From: Flavobacteriales bacterium
GTDB taxonomy: Bacteria; Bacteroidota; Bacteroidia; Flavobacteriales_D; Crocinitomicaceae
Reading direction: 5' to 3'
NCBI GenBank assembly: GCA_947462255.1
Contig: CANHOA010000009.1
Location: 1 to 64,000 of the forward strand
DNA length: 64,000 nucleotides
In this document: positions 32,169 to 41,289 of the stretch, piece after piece
Layout: each line of letters opens with the position of its first letter
Numbering within the stretch: the stretch's first letter is position 1
Program-made: the position numbers and the translations under genes
The notes under the pieces: generated by a model
What the model was told of the DNA's origin: nothing
Database searches by the model: none
The model's input: the letters and a program-made list of their open reading frames with translations, nothing else

Positions 32169-33956
32169 ATGAAGGTTTATATTCGAAGTACTGACTTCAC
32201 TGCTCAAATTCCCTCTTCTCCGGGTGTTTATAAATACTTCGATACAGAAGGTGTCATACTCTATGTTGGGAAGGCTAAAAATCTCAAAAAACGCGTTTCC
32301 TCCTATTTCATAAAAAAGCATCTCGACGCCAAAACTCAAGTATTGGTAAAAAAAATACACGCCATAGAAGTGGTGGTCGTTGATTCTGAAATAGATGCCT
32401 TATTATTGGAGAACAACCTCATCAAACAATACCAACCACGTTATAATATTCTACTGAAGGATGACAAAACTTTCCCATGGCTATGCATAAAAAATGAGCC
32501 TTTTCCACGTTTATTCAGTACAAGAAAAAAAATCAATGACGGCAGCAAGTACTTTGGCCCTTATCCCAAAGGAAGGAGCATGCATGCCATCTTAAATTTA
32601 ATTAGAGAGCTATATCCACTTCGCACCTGTCATTTAGACCTAAGTGATCAAGCGATTTTGGGTAAAAAACACAAAGTTTGCTTGGAATTTCATTTGAAAA
32701 GATGCTTAGGCCCTTGCGAAAACATAGCCCTGAAAGAAGCATACAAAGCAAACATTCAAGACATCGAGTGGATTTTGAGTGGAAAAACCCATTCTTTAAT
32801 TCAACTTTTAAAAGGAAAAATGCAGGAAGCGGCAGAGATACTTGAATTTGAAAAAGCGGAAATCATCAAAAGGAATATCAATGCCATTCAAGAATACCGA
32901 TCGAGCTCAACTATTGTGAACGATGGCCATTTCAATATAGATGTCTTAACATTAGTGAATAAAGAACACGTATGGTATTTCAACTACTTGTGGGTGCGAG
33001 AAGGACACATCACCTTTACATATTCCGATAAGATTGAACCCAAACTCAATGAAACAGAAAGCGAGTTGGCCCCTACATTACTTCAGCATTTACAAGGATT
33101 ATACGGCAGTCAAGAAAGAGAGATTGTGAGTAATTTAGCACTTGATGATGCGCTGGGTCCCTATCGTTTTATTTTACCTAAAATAGGCCCGAAAGCCAAG
33201 ATTGTAGAATGGTCCCTCAAGAACATCCAGCTGGAAATCATACAGCAACTCAAAACCGAAATCAAGCCTACTAATCCACCCAAGAGCCAAGTCACCTTAG
33301 CATTACAAGAAGCACTGGGATTAAAAAATAACCCCATCCATATCGAATGCTTCGATAACTCCAACATCCAAGGGACTTCTGCCGTTGCAGCCTGCGTTGT
33401 TTTCAAGCATGGTGTTCCAAGTAAAAAAGAGTATCGACATTTCAATATCAAAACAGTTGTAGGGCCCGATGACTTCGCCTCGATGGCTGAAATTATTTTT
33501 CGACGTTACAAAAGACTTTTAGAAGAAGGGGGGGCGCTCCCCGATCTAATAATCATTGACGGGGGAAAGGGCCAACTCAGCGCAGCCCTTCAATCGATTG
33601 ATCGGCTAAATTTAAGAGGTAAAATAGCCATCATGGGTTTAGCCAAAAGGCTTGAGGAAATCTATTGGCCCGAACAAGCCCATCCAGTGATGTTGGATAA
33701 AACCAGTGAGGCAATGAAACTTGTCCAACACCTTAGAAATGAGGCCCACCGTTTTGGTATCAGTCACCACAGAAACCAGCGAAGCGCCAACTTTATACAG
33801 TCAGAATTAGAACAAATTAAAGGAATAGGGCCTGTAACGATTGCCCAATTGTTCCAAACATTTAAAACCATCGGTGCTATTAAATCGGCAACTATAAATC
33901 AGCTAGAGACGTGCGTAGGCGAAGCCAAGGCAAAGATTATCAAAGATCAGCAATGA
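32169..33956 (+). CDS. uvrC: Excinuclease ABC subunit C
   Basis: 595 aa, normal length. The N-terminal GIY-YIG-type nuclease (GVYKYFDTEGVILYVGKAKN, about 18-37) makes the 3' incision; a UVR motif (~213-245) contacts UvrB. The C-terminal RNase-H-like nuclease begins near IECFDNSNIQGT and contains DLIIIDGGKGQL, and tandem helix-hairpin-helix motifs end the protein. It works with UvrAB in nucleotide excision repair. Transcribed alone from a promoter box that touches its start; convergent with the M43 protease genes (3-base gap). Confidence 0.97.
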   Translation: MKVYIRSTDFTAQIPSSPGVYKYFDTEGVILYVGKAKNLKKRVSSYFIKKHLDAKTQVLVKKIHAIEVVVVDSEIDALLLENNLIKQYQPRYNILLKDDKTFPWLCIKNEPFPRLFSTRKKINDGSKYFGPYPKGRSMHAILNLIRELYPLRTCHLDLSDQAILGKKHKVCLEFHLKRCLGPCENIALKEAYKANIQDIEWILSGKTHSLIQLLKGKMQEAAEILEFEKAEIIKRNINAIQEYRSSSTIVNDGHFNIDVLTLVNKEHVWYFNYLWVREGHITFTYSDKIEPKLNETESELAPTLLQHLQGLYGSQEREIVSNLALDDALGPYRFILPKIGPKAKIVEWSLKNIQLEIIQQLKTEIKPTNPPKSQVTLALQEALGLKNNPIHIECFDNSNIQGTSAVAACVVFKHGVPSKKEYRHFNIKTVVGPDDFASMAEIIFRRYKRLLEEGGALPDLIIIDGGKGQLSAALQSIDRLNLRGKIAIMGLAKRLEEIYWPEQAHPVMLDKTSEAMKLVQHLRNEAHRFGISHHRNQRSANFIQSELEQIKGIGPVTIAQLFQTFKTIGAIKSATINQLETCVGEAKAKIIKDQQ

Positions 33957-33959
33957 AAC

Positions 33960-36116
33960 TTATTTCTTAATAAAAGGCAAAATAGTCTGACCTTTGGCGC
34001 TGCTCAATTTAACCATGTAGGAACCTTGAGCCAAGGCTTGTATATCAAACACCACCATGTTTTCACCAGAATTACTTTTGATGAAATAGTGTTGAAGTAT
34101 TTTACCATTCAAGTCCAAAATACTTACATTGACATCATCAACATCTTGTGAATGGTAGGATACATGAACCTCTTCGTTGGATGGATTAGGATAAAGCACA
34201 GGATTAGAAAAAGACGCTTCATCATTCACTCCTAAAACCAAGGTGTTTGAAGGTGCACCAGCGTAAAGGTTGATGTCATCTAAGTAAAAATTATTACCGC
34301 CTTCACCTTCAAAACGGAATCTCATTCGAAAATCAGCGGTAAAATAATTGCTCGTAACATTTGGCATATGCACGGTTACCCAATCTTGGCTTGATGATGG
34401 CGCCCATGAACTTGCTGTAGCAATATTTGATAATTGATTGCCCCCTATTGTTTTACGTTGGACCCATGTATCGCCACAATTATTTGTAATAAAAACTTTA
34501 AGGTAATCAAAATCTTCAATCATTTTTTTACGATAGGCATATCGAAAACTCAAGGTTACCGCACCACCCAAAGGGATGGTTGAGAGGTCAATCGGAGCAC
34601 TCATTAATTCGTCGATATTGGACGGGGCGTCGTCAAAATTTACAAGTTTTGCACACTTTATCCCAGAATGGGCCGTGTTTGATTCCAACACAAATGCGTT
34701 GTTGTTATTTAGGTTATATACTTCCCAGTTTGGCAGATTAGCAAGTGAAGTATATGCTTCAAATCCTTCCCAAAAAGGCAAAGAAGTGGGTGATGGAAGT
34801 ACACGTATGTAAGATGTTTTTGTTTCAATGTCATTCGTCGTTCCATCTGAAGCGCTTAGCGTCACAGAATATAATCCTGGTTGACTATACGTGACACTCG
34901 GGTTAGAAATGGTTGATGATGATGGATTGCCACCTGAAAAACTCCAAACTCGATTAGTAACCAAGTTATAAGAAACATCTAAAAACTCTACTGATTGCCC
35001 TTGACAAATGGTCGTTCGATTAGAAGTGAAATCTGCATTGCACAGAATTAAATCACCAGTAATACCTGTAGCAATTATATTAGCGGGAGACCATAAATTT
35101 GATCGGCCTGTATTATTGGACAGTAAAGCTGTTCTAATTCTTGTTTTTTGGCCTTCAGTAAACATCTTAGAACAATAAGAATAATCCATATAATTTTCAA
35201 CGTTATCATGAATATTAAATCCCCAATAAGCGTCATCAGAATTACAAGTGTTTGAATTTAATGCACATGATTGCACACCAATGCAATTGGGAGTATCAGC
35301 TACGCCGTCATCTGTATCGCAATTGGTCGGAATATTTGGATTATTCGTCGAACCCCAAGTATGCGGGAGATTTAACCAATGACCAACCTCGTGCGTTAAA
35401 ACTCTTCCGTGCGAAGCAGAACTTGTCCCGATAGAACCTAAATAATCATGCAAAAGCCAAATGCCATTCGACATAGAAGTTGCGGTATTCCCAGATGGAT
35501 AATAGGTATAACCTGCCGCACCGCCTATACTTCCACAAACGAAAATATTAAGGTATTTATTCCCTGGCCATTGCCCTTGATATACATTATTGTTGGAGAT
35601 GATTTCATTCACTTGGCTACCGCCATCATCACCTTGGTAACTCAAGAAAGAGAAGGTACGCGTAACACCATTAAAGCAAGATCCATCAGGTGCTTTGGTG
35701 GCCAACACGAATTCTACCTCTACATCAGCGGGCATGCCCTGAAAATCTTGATGAACGGTTGATGCATCCAAATTCTGAAGTCTAAAGTCGCGATTTAAAT
35801 TGGCTAGCCCACTCAAGATTTGCTCGTGCGTAATGTTTTCAATTCCATTATTATGAAGCACATGAAAGACCACAGGTATTTTATAAACGGTTCCCTTTGG
35901 TACTGGAATTTTTGATAGCTTTTGACTTTCGGCTTGATCTTTTTCAAACTGCCGTGCAAAAACAGAATCCTTCAAGGCCTCGATTAATTTTATATGCTGG
36001 TGACAATACTCAACACTTTCACCTTCCCTTGCATTGGAAGCATCGAATGGTTTTTTTTGCGCTGATACCGTAATAAATGATGCAATCAAAGAAGAAAATA
36101 AAAGGATGTTTTTCAT
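33960..36116 (-). CDS. T9SS-secreted M43-family zinc metalloprotease (paralogue 2)
   Basis: 718 aa with signal peptide (MKNILLFSSLIASFITVSAQ). The M43/pappalysin-type catalytic site HEVGHWLNLPH is at 242-252, with the Met-turn YMDYSYCSKMF further on and paired cysteines typical of this family. A PKD domain (~365-440), a MAM/jelly-roll-like beta domain (~445-625) and a T9SS sorting domain (LYPNPSNE) follow. Secreted by T9SS; likely degrades extracellular protein. Closely similar in full length to the adjacent upstream gene; 38 bases separate them, in the same orientation. Confidence 0.93.
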   Translation of the reverse strand: MKNILLFSSLIASFITVSAQKKPFDASNAREGESVEYCHQHIKLIEALKDSVFARQFEKDQAESQKLSKIPVPKGTVYKIPVVFHVLHNNGIENITHEQILSGLANLNRDFRLQNLDASTVHQDFQGMPADVEVEFVLATKAPDGSCFNGVTRTFSFLSYQGDDGGSQVNEIISNNNVYQGQWPGNKYLNIFVCGSIGGAAGYTYYPSGNTATSMSNGIWLLHDYLGSIGTSSASHGRVLTHEVGHWLNLPHTWGSTNNPNIPTNCDTDDGVADTPNCIGVQSCALNSNTCNSDDAYWGFNIHDNVENYMDYSYCSKMFTEGQKTRIRTALLSNNTGRSNLWSPANIIATGITGDLILCNADFTSNRTTICQGQSVEFLDVSYNLVTNRVWSFSGGNPSSSTISNPSVTYSQPGLYSVTLSASDGTTNDIETKTSYIRVLPSPTSLPFWEGFEAYTSLANLPNWEVYNLNNNNAFVLESNTAHSGIKCAKLVNFDDAPSNIDELMSAPIDLSTIPLGGAVTLSFRYAYRKKMIEDFDYLKVFITNNCGDTWVQRKTIGGNQLSNIATASSWAPSSSQDWVTVHMPNVTSNYFTADFRMRFRFEGEGGNNFYLDDINLYAGAPSNTLVLGVNDEASFSNPVLYPNPSNEEVHVSYHSQDVDDVNVSILDLNGKILQHYFIKSNSGENMVVFDIQALAQGSYMVKLSSAKGQTILPFIKK

Positions 36117-36154
36117 TTAATTGTTTCCGTGATTAATGACTTTATTGTTTAAAA

Positions 36155-38317
36155 TCATTTTATTACAAAAGGTAAGGTCTTAAAATGATCATCTGATATG
36201 ATCTTCAAAAAGTAAGAGCCTGCAGCAAAGATCTGCGTGTCAAGCAAAACCAAATTTGATCCCTGTACAGCATTCACCAAATTGTTTTGAATTATTTTTC
36301 CTGTAATATCCAATACCTGAAATTGCATGTCTTTATTTTTTGAAGCACTAAAACTAACATTCAATTCACCATCAGTTGGATTAGGATAAAGCGAAATGTC
36401 ATTAATGCTTTCATTTAATTCATTTATACCCAACACTATTTCATTCGATGGCGCACCTGCATATAAATTAATGTCATCTAGATAAAAGTTATTGCCACCT
36501 TCCCCTTCAAATCGGAATTTAAATTTAAAGTTTTGACTAAAATAATTGCTGGTCACATTGGTTACATGAACCGTTACCCAATCTGCTTGAGAGGTAGGCG
36601 TCCAAGAGGAAGTAGTAACCAAAGAGCTTAACTGATTACCTCCTAATGTTTTTCTTTGCACCCAAGTGTCACCACAATCACCCGTAATGAAGACCTTTAA
36701 GTATTCGTAATCAGCGCTTGTTTTTTTGCGGTATGAGTAACGGAAACTTAGTGTAACCGCTCCAGTCTGAGGGATGACAGATAAATCCATTGGGGAAGAT
36801 ATCAACTCATCCACATTGGAAGGAGCTTGGCCGAAGTTCACCAACTTGGCACATTGACTACCACTATACCCTGTAGTATTTTCAATGGTAAACGCATTAT
36901 TATTTTCTTGGTTAAGTACTTCCCAATTCACAAGGTTGTTCAAAGAAGAATATCCCTCGAATCCTTCCCAATAAGGGATGGTGCTTGATGTAGGTAATAC
37001 CCGAATATAATTGGTTTTAACCTCAGAATCGTTGGTTGCTCCATCGGTAGCGGAAAGAGAAACACTGTATAAACCAGGCTGAGAGTACGTCACGGTAACA
37101 TTTTGTGCAGTAGAAGTAGCGGGCTGACCTCCGTTGAAGCTCCAATTCCATCCAGTTACAGCATTGTAAGAATCATCTTCAAATGAGATGGCGTCACCAA
37201 CACAAATGGTAGTTCGATTGGTTGTAAAATCGGCCTTACACAAATATGGTGTTATTCCTGCCCCTACAGCTGTTAAATTAGTCGAAGAAATTACATTGGC
37301 ACGCCCAGTTGAATTGCTTTGAAGCGCTGTTCTCATTCTAGTTTTTTGACCTAGGGTAAACATTTTTGAACAATAAGAATAATCCATATAATTCTCAACA
37401 TTATCCTTCATGTTCACACCGCCCCAATAGGCATTGTCTGTACTACAAGTATTGGAATTCAACACGCAAGCAGTTACGCCAATACAATTCGGTGTATCTT
37501 GCACATTATCATCTGTAGAACAGCTTGTCGTATTACCCGGATTATTGTTTCCACCCCAAGTGTGGTCTAAATTCAACCAATGTCCTACTTCATGAGTAAG
37601 GGTTCGACTAGTTCCTGTAGAACTCGTACCTATAGAGCCTACATAATTATGTAAGACCCAAATTCCGTTGGTCATTTGGTTGGCAGACCAATTTGAAGGC
37701 TTTGTCGTATACCCTGCGGCACCCCCAATTTCACCACAAATAAAAATGTTTAGGTATTTATTTCCAGCCCAACTGCCTTGGAAGACATCATTTCCTGCTA
37801 CAATAGCATCCACTTGATTCCCACCATCAGAACCATCGTAACTAATGGCATTCATGGTTCGGGTAATTCCCTTAAAACATGCTCCATTAGGCGCTTTGGT
37901 AGCCAAAAGGAATTCCACCTCAATGTCTGCAGGCATACCTGCGAATTCAGCCTGAACATTATTGGCATCTGCATTTAGTAAACGATAATCACGATTTAAA
38001 ATAGTGAGCGCATCGAAAATTTGCTCGTCAGAAATATTCTCGATACCATTGTTGTGAAGTACGTGAAAAACGACAGGAATTTTATACACTGTTGCTTTTT
38101 CCGTAGACCCTTTTGGTGGCTCAATCACTTCAAGCGCATCCAACTCCAATGACTTCACATATTCAGGAATTTGCATCAAAGCAGCCATTTTTTTGTGAGT
38201 AAGGCAATACTCCACTGCCTCTCCATCTCTGGCATTGGTTGGATCGAAGGGCTTAACTTGAGCAGTTAAAAAGAAAACCTGGCTCAGCAATAAGGTAGAA
38301 AATAAAATTTTAATCAT
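36155..38317 (-). CDS. T9SS-secreted M43-family zinc metalloprotease (paralogue 1)
   Basis: 720 aa with signal peptide (MIKILFSTLLLSQVFFLTAQ). HEVGHWLNLDH occupies 242-252, exactly the same positions as in the downstream paralogue, and the blocks KIPVVFHVLHNNGIENI, GNKYLNIF and YMDYSYCSKMF are shared. The domain order is the same: M43 catalytic, PKD, MAM-like, T9SS sorting domain (LYPNPTDGE). The most different parts are the propeptide (~35-75) and the sorting domain. A tandem duplication is the simplest origin. First gene of the pair; only a weak TATATTTA box upstream. Confidence 0.93.
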   Translation of the reverse strand: MIKILFSTLLLSQVFFLTAQVKPFDPTNARDGEAVEYCLTHKKMAALMQIPEYVKSLELDALEVIEPPKGSTEKATVYKIPVVFHVLHNNGIENISDEQIFDALTILNRDYRLLNADANNVQAEFAGMPADIEVEFLLATKAPNGACFKGITRTMNAISYDGSDGGNQVDAIVAGNDVFQGSWAGNKYLNIFICGEIGGAAGYTTKPSNWSANQMTNGIWVLHNYVGSIGTSSTGTSRTLTHEVGHWLNLDHTWGGNNNPGNTTSCSTDDNVQDTPNCIGVTACVLNSNTCSTDNAYWGGVNMKDNVENYMDYSYCSKMFTLGQKTRMRTALQSNSTGRANVISSTNLTAVGAGITPYLCKADFTTNRTTICVGDAISFEDDSYNAVTGWNWSFNGGQPATSTAQNVTVTYSQPGLYSVSLSATDGATNDSEVKTNYIRVLPTSSTIPYWEGFEGYSSLNNLVNWEVLNQENNNAFTIENTTGYSGSQCAKLVNFGQAPSNVDELISSPMDLSVIPQTGAVTLSFRYSYRKKTSADYEYLKVFITGDCGDTWVQRKTLGGNQLSSLVTTSSWTPTSQADWVTVHVTNVTSNYFSQNFKFKFRFEGEGGNNFYLDDINLYAGAPSNEIVLGINELNESINDISLYPNPTDGELNVSFSASKNKDMQFQVLDITGKIIQNNLVNAVQGSNLVLLDTQIFAAGSYFLKIISDDHFKTLPFVIK

Positions 38318-38394
38318 TTGTATAAATTAAGAGTTGGTAAATATAAAAAATTAATTATATTTTATAAAACATATTAGTCCTAACCATTAAAACT

Positions 38395-38402
38395 TAATTT
38401 TG
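38395..38402 (+). promoter_or_regulatory. -7 box (TAATTTTG) abutting the thioesterase start
   Basis: Perfect TAnnTTTG, four bases (TTCT) before the ATG at 38407. Confidence 0.6.
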
Positions 38403-38406
38403 TTCT

Positions 38407-38928
38407 ATGAAAGAAAAAACAGCAAAAGAGACCTTATCAATAACAACCATTATTGTGTTACCAAATGATACCAATACACAGGGAAATTTATTTGGGGGTC
38501 AATTATTAGCTTGGATGGATGTGATATCAAGCGTGGCTGCTCAGCGCCATTGTAAACGAGTTGTTGTAACGGCTTCCGTTAATAATGTTTCTTTTAAAAA
38601 ACCAATTCCGCACGCATCCATTGTAACCTTAGAAGCTAAAGTATCACGCGCATTCTCTACATCCATGGAGATTTTTGTAGATGTATTTTTAGAAAATGCC
38701 ATTACTGGTGATCGCGAAAAGTGCAATGAAGCCATCTACACCTTTGTGGCTGTGGATCAAAATGGTGCTCCCATTAATATTCCAGTACTCATTCCAGAAA
38801 CAGAAGAAGAGAAAAAACGCTACGAAGGAGCCTTAAGAAGAAAACAACTGAGTTTAATTCTTGCAGGTAAAATGAAACCATCGGAAGCTTTGGAGCTAAA
38901 AAAAATATTCATTGAAGATGCGATTTAG
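38407..38928 (+). CDS. Hotdog-fold acyl-CoA thioesterase (YciA-like)
   Basis: 173 aa. The hotdog signature PNDTNTQGNLFGGQLLAWMD lies near residues 20-39, followed by the beta strands of the fold (VTASVNNVSFKKPI). It hydrolyses acyl-CoA to fatty acid and CoA; chain specificity is not readable. A charged C-terminal extension (EEEKKRYEGALRRKQ) follows the domain. Its last 11 bases overlap the start of the alpha/beta hydrolase gene, so the two are cotranscribed. Confidence 0.9.
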   Translation: MKEKTAKETLSITTIIVLPNDTNTQGNLFGGQLLAWMDVISSVAAQRHCKRVVVTASVNNVSFKKPIPHASIVTLEAKVSRAFSTSMEIFVDVFLENAITGDREKCNEAIYTFVAVDQNGAPINIPVLIPETEEEKKRYEGALRRKQLSLILAGKMKPSEALELKKIFIEDAI

Positions 38929-40324
38929 GCTAATTATATTTTTTAGCCTCCTTGGGTCTTCGCTTTTAAGTCAAACATTTCCGGGCACCTGGTACGCCAC
39001 ATTAGACGTAATGGGCGAGAAGTTACCCTTGGTTATTCATTTAAAAGATAGTTCAAATAGCTGGCTTGGGACCTTAGACAGCCCCAAACAAAAAGCATTT
39101 GGAATTCCGATGAATTCTGTTGAGGTTAATGGATCCAAGTTGGTTTTTACAATAGAAAAATTAAATGTGTCTTATCAAGGCATACTTACCGATACTGCCG
39201 TTATCGTTGGCACTTTTAAACAAGGCGCCTTTAAGGCCAATTTAAATTTCAAACAAACAATAAGTGCTCTTCCATCCCAACGCAAAATACAAGACCCTAA
39301 AGAACCAACTCCTTATATACAGGAAGAGGTGTCTATTTTCAATGCTAAGGGTCAATTCAACTTGAGCGGCACCGTGACCCGCCCCGAAACTGAAAAACTA
39401 ATCAAGGTGCCATGTGTCATTTTAATTACCGGAAGTGGGGCCCAAGACCGTAACGAAGAGATTTTAGGCCATCGGCCGTTTTTAGTCCTTGCAGACCGCC
39501 TTACCCTTGCAGGTTACAGCGTATTAAGAATGGATGATCGGGGAACAGCGCAATCAGGAGGAATCTTTGAAGGCGCCACATCCTTAGATTTTACAGAAGA
39601 TATTGCGGCAGCTATACAGTTTGTAAAAACCCTTGCTTATGTAGACACCCAACGCATTGTATTAATGGGCCACAGTGAAGGCGGGATGATTGCCAACATG
39701 GTAGCAGCTAGATATCCAGAAATATACGCAGTGATTTCTTTAGCCGGACCTGGAGTTTTAGGTTCCACCCTACTCCAAGAACAACAGCAATTAGTAACTA
39801 AAGCAAATGGCGCGAGCAAAAAAGAACGTAGAGCGCTACAAAAGTTTTCAAGGTCCTTTTACCCGATTTTAACCTTAGATAGTTTAGTTAGGGTTCGAAA
39901 AAATGCAAAAATATTTTTAGACAACCACGCTCAAAAAATCAACGAAAAGGAACTCCGAGAAAATGGGGTCCCGGACCGCGAAACTTGGGTTAAATTGAAT
40001 TTAGATGCGTATGTCAATCCTTGGATGATTTACTTCCTGAATTACAATCCCAAGAGTGATCTCCAAAAAGTAAAATGTCATTATCTAGCCCTCAACGGTA
40101 GTAATGATTTACAAGTTCCCGCAAAAATGAACCTAGATGCGATAGCCTTATATTGCAATCCTGGAGCCAAAAAAATAAAACGCATTAAAAATATGGACGG
40201 ACTGAATCACTTATTTCAGCCTTCGGTAAGCGGGAATCCTGCCGAATATGGAGCGAATGAAATCACCTTTGATCCCTCAGCTATTCAGGAAATTCTGCTA
40301 TTTCTTGGTGATATAAGGCGGTGA
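38918..40324 (+). CDS. Secreted/periplasmic alpha/beta hydrolase
   Basis: I chose ATG 38918 (MRFRLIIFFSLLGSSLLSQ, a signal peptide) over a TTG six bases upstream; 468 aa. An N-terminal beta domain (~22-120) is followed by an alpha/beta hydrolase core with nucleophile Ser253 (GHSEGG), Asp397 (NGSNDLQ) and His431 (MDGLNHLF), and an oxyanion strand ITGSGAQDRNE. The layout is that of secreted esterase/peptidase-like hydrolases of Bacteroidota; the substrate is unknown. Its 3' end overlaps the convergent glycosyltransferase gene by 44 bases. Confidence 0.88.
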   Translation: MRFRLIIFFSLLGSSLLSQTFPGTWYATLDVMGEKLPLVIHLKDSSNSWLGTLDSPKQKAFGIPMNSVEVNGSKLVFTIEKLNVSYQGILTDTAVIVGTFKQGAFKANLNFKQTISALPSQRKIQDPKEPTPYIQEEVSIFNAKGQFNLSGTVTRPETEKLIKVPCVILITGSGAQDRNEEILGHRPFLVLADRLTLAGYSVLRMDDRGTAQSGGIFEGATSLDFTEDIAAAIQFVKTLAYVDTQRIVLMGHSEGGMIANMVAARYPEIYAVISLAGPGVLGSTLLQEQQQLVTKANGASKKERRALQKFSRSFYPILTLDSLVRVRKNAKIFLDNHAQKINEKELRENGVPDRETWVKLNLDAYVNPWMIYFLNYNPKSDLQKVKCHYLALNGSNDLQVPAKMNLDAIALYCNPGAKKIKRIKNMDGLNHLFQPSVSGNPAEYGANEITFDPSAIQEILLFLGDIRR

Positions 40325-41282
40325 TTTGATCGGCAATTTTTACGGCGTCTTGCCTGAGCATGCAATCGAAATGTCCTTTTGGACAAGCTTGATGACCTAT
40401 TTTCGAACAAGGTCTACACGAAAGATCAGGTACTTCAGCATAAAAAACATTGCTTTTTTGATAAGGATACATCCCAAAGTCACGCGTTGTATTTCCCCAA
40501 ATAGTTACTATGGGTGCCGGATAAAACGACGCCAAATGCATCAATCCAGTATCGTTGCTTACTGTAACCTTTGCGTCGCGCAACACATCGGCAGATTGCC
40601 ACAATGATGTTTTACCAACCAAGTTCGTAGCTTGCGGAAAAGCGTGAAGTAGTTCCATGGCCATGGCGTGTTCTGAGTTACCTCCTAAAAAGACCACAGG
40701 CACATTAAGGAGAGAAAGGATTTCTTTTATTTTCTCAACAGGCAGTTGCTTCGTGGCGAATTTGGCGCCAAGTACCCAAGCCACATAGGATTGTTTCTGC
40801 AAACCGAATTCCTCTACCGAATGAGACGAAGGCTTGAGGATATTACTAGAATGATTCAGGTTGAGTTGTAATTTCGTACAAGCCTCCAAGTAGCGATCTA
40901 CCACATGCATTTGAGGCAGAGTATTTAGTTTAAATTGGGTCAGTAGCCATTTTCTAATATTCCACTTTTTAAAACGAGACCATTCCCACCTCAGCATGGC
41001 GAATTGGAGAAATCGCGTACGCAAGTTGTTGTGAAGATCTATGACGTGGGTAAAATGTTCTTTTTGCAGTTGGCGAGCTGTTTTATTCAAGGATTGGTTT
41101 AAGGGATGAACCACAATAGGGACATCTATTCCCTCAAAAATAGAGGCGTTTTCTGCTTTGGTAAGGACGTGAATGTCAGCTTCTGGGTGAGTATTACGAA
41201 TGGCTTTCAACACATGAAAAGTTAGCAGAATATCCCCAATGGCACTAAAGCGAATAACTAATACTTTTAGTTTTTTCGCCAT
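40281..41282 (-). CDS. Glycosyltransferase family 9 (heptosyltransferase-like)
   Basis: 333 aa. The N-terminal Rossmann part starts KVLVIRFSAIGDILLT, the GT9 signature; the C-terminal donor-binding part has TVSNDTGLMHLASFY and PIVTIWGN. Family members add heptose or related sugars to the lipopolysaccharide core at the cytoplasmic face of the inner membrane. The C-terminus has four cysteines (CRPCSKIGHQACPKGHFDC), common in GT9 proteins of this phylum. Seven bases after the receiver-kinase gene. Confidence 0.9.
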   Translation of the reverse strand: MAKKLKVLVIRFSAIGDILLTFHVLKAIRNTHPEADIHVLTKAENASIFEGIDVPIVVHPLNQSLNKTARQLQKEHFTHVIDLHNNLRTRFLQFAMLRWEWSRFKKWNIRKWLLTQFKLNTLPQMHVVDRYLEACTKLQLNLNHSSNILKPSSHSVEEFGLQKQSYVAWVLGAKFATKQLPVEKIKEILSLLNVPVVFLGGNSEHAMAMELLHAFPQATNLVGKTSLWQSADVLRDAKVTVSNDTGLMHLASFYPAPIVTIWGNTTRDFGMYPYQKSNVFYAEVPDLSCRPCSKIGHQACPKGHFDCMLRQDAVKIADQITALYHQEIAEFPE

Positions 41283-41289
41283 TAGCTTA

